Shown: piece after piece, positions 34,019 through 45,269 of the stretch
Layout of the letters: each line of letters starts with the position of its first letter
Position numbering within the stretch: position 1 is the stretch's first letter
Assembly: GCA_958430865.1 (NCBI GenBank)
Contig: CAUDNR010001813.1
Location: 2,588-66,587 of the forward strand
Reading direction: 5' to 3'
DNA length: 64,000 bases
Origin: Entrophospora sp. SA101
Lineage: Eukaryota; Glomeromycota; Glomeromycetes; Entrophosporales; Entrophosporaceae
Notes under the pieces: generated by a model
The model's database searches: none
The model's input: only the letters and a program-made list of their open reading frames with translations
What the model was told of the DNA's origin: nothing
Position numbers and translations under genes: made by a program

Positions 34019-34082
34019 CTTTAAACAAAAGAATAAAAGAAGTTTGTGATTTGATCGACGCGTACACATTAATTATTTATTT

Positions 34083-35257
34083 GCTCTTCAAGATATCTCT
34101 CATTGTAAATGGTGTAAGGGTTACCTCGATATAGTGGTGGATCTTTATAACTATGACAGTGTTGAAGAATCGTGTAGAGATTAACTTGAGAGTATCTAAG
34201 AGGATTATTTATTGCTTCAAGAGAAGTTCCAGCAACTTGTTTCTTGGATCCAACACAAGGCTATTTTTTTAACAAGTGTTCCAAGATAAACTGCTATCGA
34301 TATGGTTTTTCCGCTTCATAGTGAAATTGATGTTTTAATCTTTCCCAGTACTCTTTTGGTGGTTCTTCATCAACCTCAGCAAAATGGAAAGTTGCTCTCT
34401 TGTATGAAGTGAAATAAAGACTAGTGCCGTAAATTATGATGATGATAGTAATTGTATTTACGGCATATAAAAAGTGGTTGCAATTACCTTTGCGACCACT
34501 TTTGCAACCATAATTTTTCCTTTTTTGGATTACGGCAATAGTCTTTAAAGTGAAATTGGTTGGAAAAATAATAATTAATCCTAATGCAAATTCCCTCTCC
34601 CGACAAATATTATCAAAGAGATCATTCAGTTTTTTGATGATTTTTCCATATACAATATGCATTCTCATACATTCATCCATAAATTTTGTTTGATCATCAA
34701 GCCTTTCTTTACTTTCTTTTCTGAAATAGTTAAATAAATAAATGCAGATAAATGAATAAATCTGATTATTCGATCAACTAATTAAATTAAAAATTACCTT
34801 TTGCATATGTAACGTAGTATCTTCTGAAAAATTGAATGTACCTTGGTTTGTTCTATGTTGGTGGAGGTTGTGAAAATTTAGTCTCGGTTTTTTCCAAGTT
34901 ATTTGTGTTGTGTTGCAAGGATTAATCAAAATAGCGTGTAATCGACAACATGTCAACGAGACTACCAGTAGATCAGATGATGGTAAGTCTTCACATACTT
35001 GGAAAAAGATATCCAGTGGTAAACTGGCAAATGGTGAGGATTGTTTTCTTCTGATCGAATCTTTATAATTCACACTTAACTAGAGTGACGTCAAGTGGCG
35101 ATAGCCACCACCACCGATAAACACTTGAACTTTCGCTTCTCCTTTGTTATTGCCTCTTCTTCTTCCACTTCTTGCTTTTACGTCTTTCGGCATCTTTAAA
35201 CAAAAGAATAAAAGAAGTTTGTGATTTGATCGACGCGTACACATTAATTATTTATTG
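34083..35257. repeat. 1175-bp tandem duplication, unit 2
   Basis: Identical to 32908-34082. The right end reads ACATTAATTATTTATTGTTG, where the T/G after TTTATT marks departure from unit 1. Identity points to a very recent event, gene conversion, or an assembly error. Confidence 0.92.
34294..35193 (-). CDS. F-box protein, tandem copy 2
   Basis: Exact repeat of the gene at 33119-34018 (exons 35193..35125 and 35079..34798, uncertain third part 34680..34294). All remarks on structure and the out-of-phase 3' part apply equally. Because the copy includes about 65 bp upstream of the ATG before the unit ends, its promoter beyond that differs from that of copy 1. Confidence 0.6.
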
Positions 35258-36913
35258 TTGGCACTTGGTGTTGCACAGGTTTTTTTTTGTTGACGCGAAT
35301 TGGTTTTTTTTTTTTGGAAAAACAAAAAAACAATTTATTTTTTGACAGAGTCCAAGGTGACAAAACGTGAGTGTTGTTGTTTGGTTTGGTTTGGGTCTCC
35401 TAAAGAAAACATGTTAATAATAGAGGTGCTTTTTTTTATTTGTATTGATATTTTTATTTTAGTTAATAAATATTTTAATTGGAATCAAAACGCGGAGCAG
35501 ATCTTGCTGGGTAATTATAAGATTCTTACCAACAACAAACGATTGGTATTTTGCTTTGCGTAATCGTAATAATAATATTATTATTAATATATAATTACAA
35601 GAAGATGTCAAGGCAATACACCATTTAAAAAGAAACAATTCAAATATGCAATGTTTGATTATCGGAAATTGGCAGGCGTTGAAGCACGCACGCTACCTTG
35701 AACACATTACAGTCATTCTCACACGTTCCTCGTATACATAAGGCTAATCTGATCTGATGGATCGATGATACAATGATGCTGCAGAATTCCAGGGGTAATA
35801 CATGGCTCTGGAGTTTACCGAGACTGCACCAATTGTCAATGATGCTTTCACTAATTTTCCCTCACCAGAGATGCTGCTGGCATGCTGGCTGAAAAGTTGC
35901 TTGCTACGATCCCACCTCTAGGGTAAGGATGTCACTGTGATCAAGTCGCAACTCTGTTGATGAATTGTAGTGCCATGTAAACATCAAAGCAACAAGAATC
36001 TGCAACTCGTTTCAAGCACAGGAGGTTACAATTCAGAACCGGGTTTGTGACCCTGAAATTGCATTTGGGCTCTGATGTTAGAAGGAAAGTTGTAAAATAG
36101 TGTTTGTTTGTATAATAATTTTCCTAACTTCTCTGTTTTTCTGATACTAATCAATTTATAAATTTTGTGTAGGGGACTATATGGATTTTTGCCCAATCAG
36201 TCCTCTGTCCTGTAGGTTAAAATTATTGCATGATTATATACATCTTTGTCAGAAATATGGCCAATAAGAAAAAAGTCATAAAATGGTTCGGATTTTGGTA
36301 TGTTTTGTTTAAATTAAACATTCCCATAAATCCTCTGTTTTTCTTTAATTTTTGTTTGACCAACTGAACTTGTTATTTAAATGGGTAGGGTTGTTGGTGA
36401 GTAGGCATGCCACTGACAAGACAGCAACCCAGGTTGCAAACTCCTGAGTTGCAGAGTTGCAGACACCAACTTTATTCTAGTGAAAGAGGTATAACACAAA
36501 GCAATCACCACACAAATGCTGATCCTCATCATTATCAATGCCCATATGGTAACAATCAAGCCTAGTCTGAGGGGATGATAAGGGAAAGTTTGTCCAAAGC
36601 CTTCCAACATGTTTAGGTCTGTTTCACCTGTGAGAAAAAAAATTCCATAGTGTTGGATTGTGCTTAATTGTGCCATCTTGCATGCTGGTGACAGGAAAGT
36701 TTTAATTAAATCTGACACCTGTGATCAACATCAGATTATTTGTGATTTTTAAGGAACTATCTATACAATTAGTGTTTGTATTCATGATATTCAATATTTG
36801 TAAAACGATCAACATGATATTTGAATATCATGGAACTTTACATCCAGAACACCACTATAGAATACAAAAAACTTATTGTCAATCTTGACAGATTTAGGTC
36901 GATTATAGTTTAT
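35258..36913. other. Gene-poor region
   Basis: Poly-T tracts and a relic at about 35735-35880 related to 27565-27720. A 113-codon minus-strand frame (36377-36718) has no ATG at its start and no recognisable feature. No gene supported. Confidence 0.4.
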
Positions 36914-37241
36914 ACATGTAATTTATGATTCATTGGAATTATATTTGGAAGAAGGGTATTTCACCAGAGAACAAGTTGATTTGGTAATAGTGGCTTATTA
37001 TGTTTGTGCAAGCAGTTAAGAGAACAGGTTATGCCACTTGTTGATGCTTGGGGGCTGCCTGACTTTGTTATTAAAGCTCCATCAGGAAGATATGATGGTG
37101 ATATTTATACTGGTAATTAATTATATTATCTAACTGGAGGATGGTGTATTTGAAGTTTTTTTCTTATTTTTTGTTTTTATAGCATACTTTGATGTAGTTA
37201 GATCTGCACCTAATTGTATTGGTGTACAAAATATTGGCTGA
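36914..37241 (+). pseudogene. Acyl-CoA oxidase C-terminal fragment
   Basis: Three stretches splice cleanly: ..36983 (E-L-Y-L-E-E-G-Y-F-T-R-E-Q-V-D-L), 37016..37112 (L-R-E-Q-V-M-P-L-V-D-A-W-G-L-P-D-F-V) and 37183..37241, ending I-G-V-Q-N-I-G and TGA. The blocks V-D-A-W-x-x-P-D-F-V and L/S-G-R-Y-D-G-D-I-Y are the signature of the last helical part of peroxisomal acyl-CoA oxidases (first step of beta-oxidation). The N-terminal FAD and substrate domains are absent upstream, where an in-frame TAG stops the frame at about 36907. So this is a 3' gene fragment that kept its introns, moved here as DNA rather than by retrocopy. It may be the last exons of a gene cut by rearrangement. Confidence 0.75.
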
Positions 37242-38195
37242 ATCACATTAAACCATTTACTAACTCTACTGCTAATTCTAATAACCCACCATGCTGGTAG
37301 AGTGTACATAACACAAGTTCATTAAAAATTTATTCATAATTTATTGCAATAAAAATAATTATACATTATGTGATGTACTGCAACTATGGTTGCTTGCCAA
37401 AACTCCTCTGGAAATCAATCGGCAGAGTTTCAGCAGGTAACACACTAATTGTTTGTTAGAGTTTTGGCAGAGTTTTGCATTTAGGGATTTTGACAATTAG
37501 CAGAGTTTCAGCAGGCTTCACACTAATTGTTTATTAGAGTTTCAGCAGTGTTTCAGCAGTCATTAAGAGGTTTCGGCATGCAACCTTAACTGCAACAAAG
37601 CAAAATGAGCATTTTTGATGTCAAAAGATTTCGTGGTTCATATTTAGTAACAAGATACTGTTAAATCAAAGGCATTTGTATAGGGAAATTTCTTTGATTA
37701 GCAGGCAAGAAGGATACTATTATATAATCAATTATTTAATAATTTGATTTTATCAGGAGCCCTGGAGGAATTAAAGGATCTACAAGGCTAATAAAAACTG
37801 TACTTAGAAGTTTGAGACAATATTAAAATATTTAAAGCTCATTCCACCATCATTTAAAAGAAAGGTCTTTCTTTGTATTTATCAAATAATTATCACATGT
37901 TCTTAAATCAATAGTTGAATATTATGAAATTTTTAACAGTTTGATTGCAAAGTAAAGTTGCTTAATTTCACTTTTAGTATGCCTTATTGAATAAAAGTTT
38001 AAAAGCAGAAAAAATAATGTTAAACTTCTTAATTAATATGAGAAAGAAGCCCTTGGATTGTATAATTTACAATTATATACATCACAGTATTTATTTAATT
38101 ACACTGTTGATGCAATTTTCTAGGGCAATAACAAATAATCAATTGTAAGGCAGAATTCTGTATTATCCTACCTGCTGAATGCTTAAAATTAGCAT
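37242..38195. other. Gene-poor region with a short direct repeat
   Basis: The phrase GGCAGAGTTTCAGCAGG .. ACACTAATTGTTTGTTAGAG (about 37422-37462) recurs as AGCAGAGTTTCAGCAGG .. ACACTAATTGTTTATTAGAG (about 37499-37540), with further TTTCAGCAGT words after it. No gene seen. Confidence 0.5.
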
Positions 38196-38943
38196 GGAGG
38201 TCTCATCCTTTTGTCTACATTGTATTGATTAATTTTATATTTGCCAATCAAAATATTGCAAATTTCAGGGATATATATATTGTCATAGTGCTCATTTTTG
38301 TTGGGCTAGGTATTTGGATTTCCTTGTCTGAATCTTCTAGATCTGTTTCTGAGATTATTTCCTTCTCCTTATTTTTCTTTTCTGGACTTGCTTCCTCACT
38401 GCTTGATGTATGTCGAACATACAATGTATCTGACTCTTGGTCTGAGTTAATTTCATAAGGTTCAACAGGTTCCTGATTTGTTTTGTTCTCAAATTCTGTT
38501 AATTTCTTTGCTAGACTTTCCATTGTCTCATCACCGTCCTCTTGGTCTGAACCTGTAGAGTCTGTGTCTGGAGGTCTCATCCTTTTGTCTACATTGTATT
38601 GATTAATTTTATATTTGCCAATCAAAATATTGCAAATTTCAGGGATATATATATTGTCATAGTGCTCATTTTTGTTGGGCTAGGTATTTGGATTTCCTTG
38701 TCTGAATCTTCTAGATCTGTTTCTGAGATTATTTCCTTCTCCTTATTTTTCTTTTCTGGACTTGCTTCCTCACTGCTTGATGTATGTCGAACATACAATG
38801 TATCTGACTCTTGGTCTGAGTTAATTTCATAAGGTTCAACAGGTTCCTGATTTGTTTTGTTCTCAAATTCTGTTAATTTCTTTGCTAGACTTTCCATTGT
38901 CTCATCACCGTCCTCTTGGTCTGAACCTGTAGAGTCTGTGTCT
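38196..38943. repeat. 374-bp tandem duplication in an acidic ORF
   Basis: Unit 1 38196-38569 and unit 2 38570-38943 are identical; unit 2 begins at GGAGGTCTCATCC. Unit 1 is joined to unrelated sequence at its left (AGCAT|GGAGG). The join inside the ORF makes the coding frame run from unit 2 to a stop and then restart in unit 1 as a separate 125-codon frame. Confidence 0.9.
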
Positions 38944-39296
38944 GTATCTTCGTTTTCCTCCTCTGTGGCTTCTTGTTTATCCTCTATATCCTTCTCCTGA
39001 TTGCTTCCTGTGGGTTCTTCCTTTTCAGTTATTTTGCTACTTCCTCCTCCAGAAGTATAGCTAGATTCACTAAAAATAAGATAAGGAGTTACCTCTGATT
39101 GTTTACTATTATCTTCCTCTAAAGTTATTAAATCTTCCTCTACTGCTTGGTTTGCAGTGTCTTCCTCTGACATACAGTTCATGTCAGTTTCTAAAAGATT
39201 AAATTGAATAAGCTCAGAATCTGTTACTTCTGATGGGTTTGAATCAGTGTCTTCAAATAATTTATAGTCCCCAGTTTGGGTCTGATACTCCTCCAC
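38622..39296 (-). CDS. Acidic Glu/Ser-rich ORF, possibly retroelement gag-like
   Basis: A 220-codon open frame on the minus strand rich in Glu, Asp, Ser and Thr: D-T-D-S-N-P-S-E-V-T-D-S-E-L, E-E-D-T-A-N-Q-A-V-E-E-D, D-T-D-S-T-G-S-D-Q-E-D-G-D-E-T and S-S-S-E-E-A-S-P-E-K-K-N-K. No start ATG lies at its 5' end (a TAA lies just upstream), so an ATG inside or a spliced leader would be needed. It sits just downstream of a possible LTR and a TTGGCGACGACGACAGG phrase of the kind found at retroelement primer sites. No zinc knuckle, protease or reverse transcriptase is visible, so a gag identity is only a suggestion. It is truncated by the 374-bp tandem duplication. Confidence 0.35.
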   Translation of the reverse strand: MEEYQTQTGDYKLFEDTDSNPSEVTDSELIQFNLLETDMNCMSEEDTANQAVEEDLITLEEDNSKQSEVTPYLIFSESSYTSGGGSSKITEKEEPTGSNQEKDIEDKQEATEEENEDTDTDSTGSDQEDGDETMESLAKKLTEFENKTNQEPVEPYEINSDQESDTLYVRHTSSSEEASPEKKNKEKEIISETDLEDSDKEIQIPSPTKMSTMTIYISLKFAIF

Positions 39297-39433
39297 TGGA
39301 TACTCTGTGTTGACTTATATACGTCTTTATTTCTGCCCTATAATTAGGTTGGTGACCACAATACTCAATTCCAAGTAGTGTGAAGACTATCCTGAAGATT
39401 GTGGTCCTGTCGTCGTCGCCAAAATGTGAGATC

Positions 39434-39939
39434 AAAAATTCTGTCTCACACAAATCTCTTGGATTTGGTTAAAATATTATTTATCCCTTCCTATGGCAGT
39501 ATCCAGTTGTGTAATTCTTTGATTACTTTCTTTCACTATAGCGCTCAAGCTATTTAATTATTTACAGGGCAAGTTTTCTTACTTCCCTTCCGATAACGTT
39601 TTCTCAGCAGCTCTTTGTTATCTGCCTGAGCCGGCACGTCTCTCACTAAAAGCACTAAAAGAAAAAAAAAGAAATAAAAAAAAAATAATAAAATTAATAG
39701 AAAATAATTATGCACGGGGTTAGTATAAATTCGTCTTTAGGGATAGATTTATTATCATTACAAAAATATAATGTTCAAAGTTAACAAGGACAAGGATTAT
39801 TTATAATAATATTTGAGTTTACTAAAAAAACTAATAAAACTTTGAGTTAAAAACTAACTAATAAACTAAAGATTACATGAAAGAGAAATTTACAACGTAT
39901 TTATACATTTTAGAGGTTCTATCATCTAGTTCTCCGATT
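39434..39939 (-). mobile_element. Possible LTR end of a retroelement
   Basis: On the minus strand a region with a TATA-like TGTATAAATACG (about 39893-39904) is followed by about 450 bp ending ..TTTTTGATCTCACA, a CA end as in LTRs, and then TTTTGGCGACGACGACAGGA, which could be a primer-binding/leader region. The other LTR is not in the window and the left part is lost in the adjacent gap, so the LTR identity is inferred from layout only. Confidence 0.3.
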
Positions 39940-39949
39940 NNNNNNNNNN
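39940..39949. other. Assembly gap (10 N)
   Basis: Ten Ns immediately left of segmental copy B. The copy starts on the first base after the gap, so its true left edge is unknown. Confidence 0.99.
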
Positions 39950-40226
39950 AATTCCTATAAAATTATAAAATTCCCATAAAAAAAATCAAAAACCTTTTTA
40001 ATAATAATAATAATAATTTATCATATATGGATAAATAAATAATAATAATAATATATATATAAATTTTTTCGAAATTTTTGTTTTTGTCTTAACTATATAA
40101 CGTTGTTGTTATATATATTATATATATTATATATATTTTTATAAATTTACTTAATAGACTAAAGAAAAATACCAGATAGAAAGAAATTATAATTATTATA
40201 TATTATTATTATATATATATAATAGC

Positions 40227-43200
40227 TTATTTTGCGTTTACAGCTCTTTCAGCAGCAGCGACTTTTTCTCTAAACTTATCATTATCATTCATGGAATGAG
40301 CCAATTCATACAAGTCGTCAGTGTCTAAAAGATTAATTGTAACCTTGCTAGCCATAGCACTTTTGAGTCCAAGGCTCTAAACAAAATAATCAATAAAAAT
40401 CAATCATTTTCATTTCAAAAAAATCTCATAATAAATAAATATCGATAAATGATTTACCTTAACTTTACGGAATAAACGGTCACCCAATTTTTGTTTTCTT
40501 TCATGAACAGGTTTAAATTTAATGCTATCCATAAATTGTTGAATTTCATCCCATTCGCTATTACGAGTAGAAGAAGAGGTGGGAGAGGTGGTGGTAGTTG
40601 ACGTAATTGGATTGATGGTCTTCACATTATAAGTAGTTTTATTGGTAAGATTTAAGGATTCAGTTGATTTAATAAACGGAGGAGTGGAAATTGGAGTAAT
40701 TTCAGTTGATGGTGCAGCTGATTTAGGGGAACATGATAAATTATCATCGTTGGTAACAACTTCCAATGCTTGGATTGCTTCATGGATTCTTTTATTCAAA
40801 TATTCAGCATTAAAGTAACACGATCTTCTCTCCTTAGTACTCAAAGTCAATATCAACTCAAGGATCTCGTCAACGTTTCCTGGGCAAATTTTCAAAATAG
40901 CCTTATGGAATTTTTCTTTTTGTGAAACTTGAGCAGCAGAACTTGTTAGATCAGTTGTACTGACATTAATGTTGTTATGAATTAAATGATTATTCATATG
41001 ATTTGTATTATTGTTGCTATTATTATTATTGAAAGGTTGTTGTGGTACAAGAACAGTCCCCTCATTGCCGCGCCGTTTTTGTCTAGCTTCTGTTATCTGT
41101 TTTTTGAAGGAGTAAAAATTTCGATTAATTAACCAGTCCAATCGTTATCAATTGATAGCCATTAAAGCATATAAATATATATTCAAATAAACATAAACAA
41201 ACCCTATATTGTAAAGCAGTAGCGTCTTTCAAAATATGCAAAACTTCAGGAGTTTTCAAATTTAATAGATATTCAATTATATAATTAACTTCATCATGAG
41301 GAACACTTGGAATATTTTTAAATCGTTTTTGCAATTCAGACATTAAAACTTCTTTACGGGCTTTAGGTGCCAAGCTATGAAGATCATCATGACCAAATTC
41401 ATTGACCACATTGATGGGATACAATTCAGAACTACGTCTAGACGGTACACGATTCTCATTATTATTGTTGTTATCATTCTTATTAATATTATTGTTGGAT
41501 GATGAAGGTGAGATTGGTCCACCGCCACCACCACCACCACCACCACCAAGATTGTTATTATTGATAATATTGTTGTTATTGCTGATAATACCACTACCAC
41601 CGGTGTTAGGGCTGAATTGATTTGCCAATTTAGCCTCACGTAATTTTTTAGGTTCGTGAAGTCTTACAACAATTGGTTTAGCACCAAGAGTTTTACCGTG
41701 CATAGATTGTTTAGCTTTGTCAGCTTCTTCAGAACTGGAATAACTAACAAAACCAAATCCTTTAGAATTGCCGGTTTCTTGGTCTCGCATTACACGAGCA
41801 CTAATAATTTTACCAAATCTACGAAATTGGCTAAAAAGATCACTACTGGAAATATTCGAGTCGAGGTTTTTAATGAATAAATTACATGGATCTACGATAG
41901 GACCTTCGGGACCAGGTGAAGTAGGACCTTGTGGTTGTTGTTGTGGTTGTTGTGGTAATTGTTGTGGATTGTGATGTTGATGTGGTTGTTGTTGATGTTG
42001 TTGATTATTTTGATGATGATTATTGCTGTTACTATTATTGTAATTGATTGGAAGTGTGTATGGTGGGACCGGCTAATATTATAATATTATTGAGAGAAGA
42101 GGATAAGAGATGAGAAAATATTGTTTGAAAAAAAAAAAACAACATCATTATTATCATTAAAATTATTACTTACCACACCCATAGATTTGTTATTGTTGTT
42201 GTTATTGTTAGAATTTGAACGATTTGGAGCTTTATTGTTATTATGACGATGATATTGAACAATCCTATTTTAAACATATTCATAATAAATAAATATAAAT
42301 TAAGAGAAGGGGGAAGGGAGGAGAAAGAAGCACTTACATTGCTTTATTATCCTTAGAATTCTACCAAAAAAAAAAAAAAAACAAAAGTAAAATCAAAAAA
42401 TAAAATCAAAATAGAATGAAACCAAATCAAGATAAATAAAAATATAACATACCAGATTAGCAACAGCTTTATCGGCATCTTCTTTTCTAAAATATTGTAC
42501 GAAAGCAGAACCTTTAAATTTGTTATCTTGGACTTGCATCCTAACGGAAAACAAAGGCCCATAAGGTCTAAATATATTGAACAAGCTAATATTCGTGTTG
42601 GTTGTACTTAATTGTCTGACATGTAAAATAAGGGCATTTGTTTGTGTTTGTAGGTCATAAATTCCAGAGGTTGGGTCATTAATATGTAGGCTTAAATAAG
42701 TATTATATGCGTCCAATTTACTATGATTATAAATAGCAAATGCTTTCTCAGCTACAAAAATTATATGGATCTACGATAGGACCTTCGGGACCAGGTGAAG
42801 TAGGACCTTGTGGTTGTTGTTGTGGTTGTTGTGGTAATTGTTGTGGATTGTGATGTTGATGTGGTTGTTGTTGATGTTGTTGATTATTTTGATGATGATT
42901 ATTGCTGTTACTATTATTGTAATTGATTGGAAGTGTGTATGGTGGGACCGGCTAATATTATAATATTATTGAGAGAAGAGGATAAGAGATGAGAAAATAT
43001 TGTTTGAAAAAAAAAAAACAACATCATTATTATCATTAAAATTATTACTTACCACACCCATAGATTTGTTATTGTTGTTGTTATTGTTAGAATTTGAACG
43101 ATTTGGAGCTTTATTGTTATTATGACGATGATATTGAACAATCCTATTTTAAACATATTCATAATAAATAAATATAAATTAAGAGAAGGGGGAAGGGAGG

Positions 43201-44079
43201 AGAAAGAAGCACTTACATTGCTTTATTATCCTTAGAATTCTACCAAAAAAAAAAAAAAAACAAAAGTAAAATCAAAAAATAAAATCAAAATAGAATGAAA
43301 CCAAATCAAGATAAATAAAAATATAACATACCAGATTAGCAACAGCTTTATCGGCATCTTCTTTTCTAAAATATTGTACGAAAGCAGAACCTTTAAATTT
43401 GTTATCTTGGACTTGCATCCTAACGGAAAACAAAGGCCCATAAGGTCTAAATATATTGAACAAGCTAATATTCGTGTTGGTTGTACTTAATTGTCTGACA
43501 TGTAAAATAAGGGCATTTGTTTGTGTTTGTAGGTCATAAATTCCAGAGGTTGGGTCATTAATATGTAGGCTTAAATAAGTATTATATGCGTCCAATTTAC
43601 TATGATTATAAATAGCAAATGCTTTCTCAGCTACAAAAATTATAATTATAAAAATATAATTTTTAATATTTATTTAGAATGATGACAATAATAATTGTGA
43701 TATTATTTGTAATATTAATATTATTACCATGGTCTATTGTAGCAAAAGTAATCACAGCAGTATGTGGAGCATTCCCTGGCAATCGATTGATTTGGACGCT
43801 TTTTATTATTTATAAAATTTTCAAAATAAGCAAATTTAGTTAATTAGTTAATTAACGTTTTATTTAACATAAAAAGGGCAATGAATAAGAAACTAACCTT
43901 GTGGGTTGAATGTCCTCAAATAAGTCACGAAGTTCATTTTCAGTGATACTAAATTGTAAGTCACTTACATAGAGTTTAGGTTCGCTTATAATGGAGTCAA
44001 CAGGAAAGTCAACTTGATGATTGTTATTAATATTGTGTGAATTTATTACTGAATTAGATTGGATTTGTGTTGGAGGCAT
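40227..44079 (-). pseudogene. Rrm4-like gene disrupted by internal tandem duplication (copy B)
   Basis: Exons corresponding to copy A: 44079..43898, 43798..43728, 43630..43332, 43239..43217, 43143..43053, then a 5' piece of exon 6 (42951..42765). After that, exon 3 (42751..42453), exon 4 (42360..42338), exon 5 (42264..42174), full exon 6 (42072..41203), exon 7 (41096..40458) and exon 8 (40376..40227). Reading through the partial exon 6 gives ..I-V-D-P then Y-N-F-C-S and a stop within a few codons, so the straightforward product is RRM1 + RRM2 plus the Gln-rich linker only, without RRM3 and the MLLE modules. Skipping from the first exon 5 to the complete exon 6 would restore the normal message, so a functional product through splicing cannot be excluded. 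Confidence 0.8.
41886..43643. repeat. 879-bp tandem duplication within the Rrm4-like gene
   Basis: Unit 1 41886-42764, unit 2 42765-43643, head to tail and identical by eye. The new join reads AAAAATTAT|ATGGATCTAC, linking intron 2 sequence to the middle of exon 6. Copies A and C lack it, so it arose after the segmental duplication or in only one haplotype. Confidence 0.93.
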
Positions 44080-45269
44080 CTTATAGTAAGTTGATTATTT
44101 ATATATTTGTTGTCAAATATGTTTATTACAATCAAAATCTGCTTAATATTATTATTATTATTTATTTTATTATTATTATTATTATTATTATTAAAGACGG
44201 GGTTTTGTTGTAAATAACTTTCTTATTTAAATTTTAAAATTTAGTTTAATTTATTATATTATAATAAAATTCTAATAAGCATATCGAAATTGGAAAATTT
44301 AATTTATTATTGTTATTGTGTTTTCTTCTTGATTGAAGAAGAAAGCGATAATAATAAAGACCATTTAATTTATAAAACGATTTTTATTTTTTTTTTTTTT
44401 TTGCTATATTGGACGGATGTCTTAAAATGGTTACATTATTACATTATCCATTATTATTGGATGGTCAAATTAAGTTAAGCTTTTTTTATTTTAGACTGTA
44501 TGCCTACTGCGGGGGGGGGGGTTACATGGGTCTACTTTCGGTTGGGCTTATTTAAAATAATTTTTTAATCTATTTATTTATTAGATGACTATAATCTTAT
44601 TTATTGTAATGGTAATGTATTTACCAAAAAGAACGGGAAAATTCATTATTATTACTTACTTGCTTACTTCATTTATTAATTCATTCATTTAAATTAACAC
44701 AATAGGATTCCAACACAATCTCTCCCTCTATGCCAATATCCATATCCATATACAAATATATGCATCACTAAAACTGGAAATTTCTTGTAAAGAAATGTTT
44801 TGGTCACTATTACTTGTTATGGGGAAGGCGTGAGCATTCGCAGAAAAAAGATCACGAAATTTCACATCAATCTTAAACACAATCACACAACATATAAAAC
44901 CATCTAAAGGAGAACGGCGATCGCTTTGTAATTTTTAATAAATTGACGGGTTATTTTTTTTGACGTAATTTAATATCAACATATATATATTAACTAAATT
45001 AATCGTCTGACAAACAAGTTCTGATCTCGTATTTCTCCGCGTAGTATAAAGGAGCACAACGGAAAAACAAAAGAAAAAAGTGCTCCTGTACATTCATTCC
45101 TTTTGTGGTTACAGCGTAGCACGAACCACATCTTTGGTAATCATCCGTTAAACTGGCATTCAAAACAAACAAATTTTAATAATGATAATGATAATATAAT
45201 TATATTTACTATTGAGATATATATATAGTCAGGCGTAATTATACAAGTATTAATTAATTGATTATTAAT
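44080..45269. other. Intergenic between Rrm4-like and methyltransferase genes (copy B)
   Basis: Same content as 22902-24090. The poly-G at about 44511 has 11 G against 10 in copy A. No gene. Confidence 0.5.

Larger units (their letters stand above)
32908..34082. repeat. 1175-bp tandem duplication, unit 1
   Basis: Directly followed by an identical second unit (34083-35257). Every base I compared, and both long open frames, agree between units. The join reads ..ATTATTTAT|TTGCTCTTCAAG.., where unit 2 restarts at the GCTCTTCAAG found at 32908. The unit contains a complete F-box gene. Confidence 0.92.

Noticed and set aside
36377..36718. 113-codon minus-strand frame
   Set aside because: No ATG at its start and no recognised motif; Cys/Thr/Leu-rich as expected of a chance frame.
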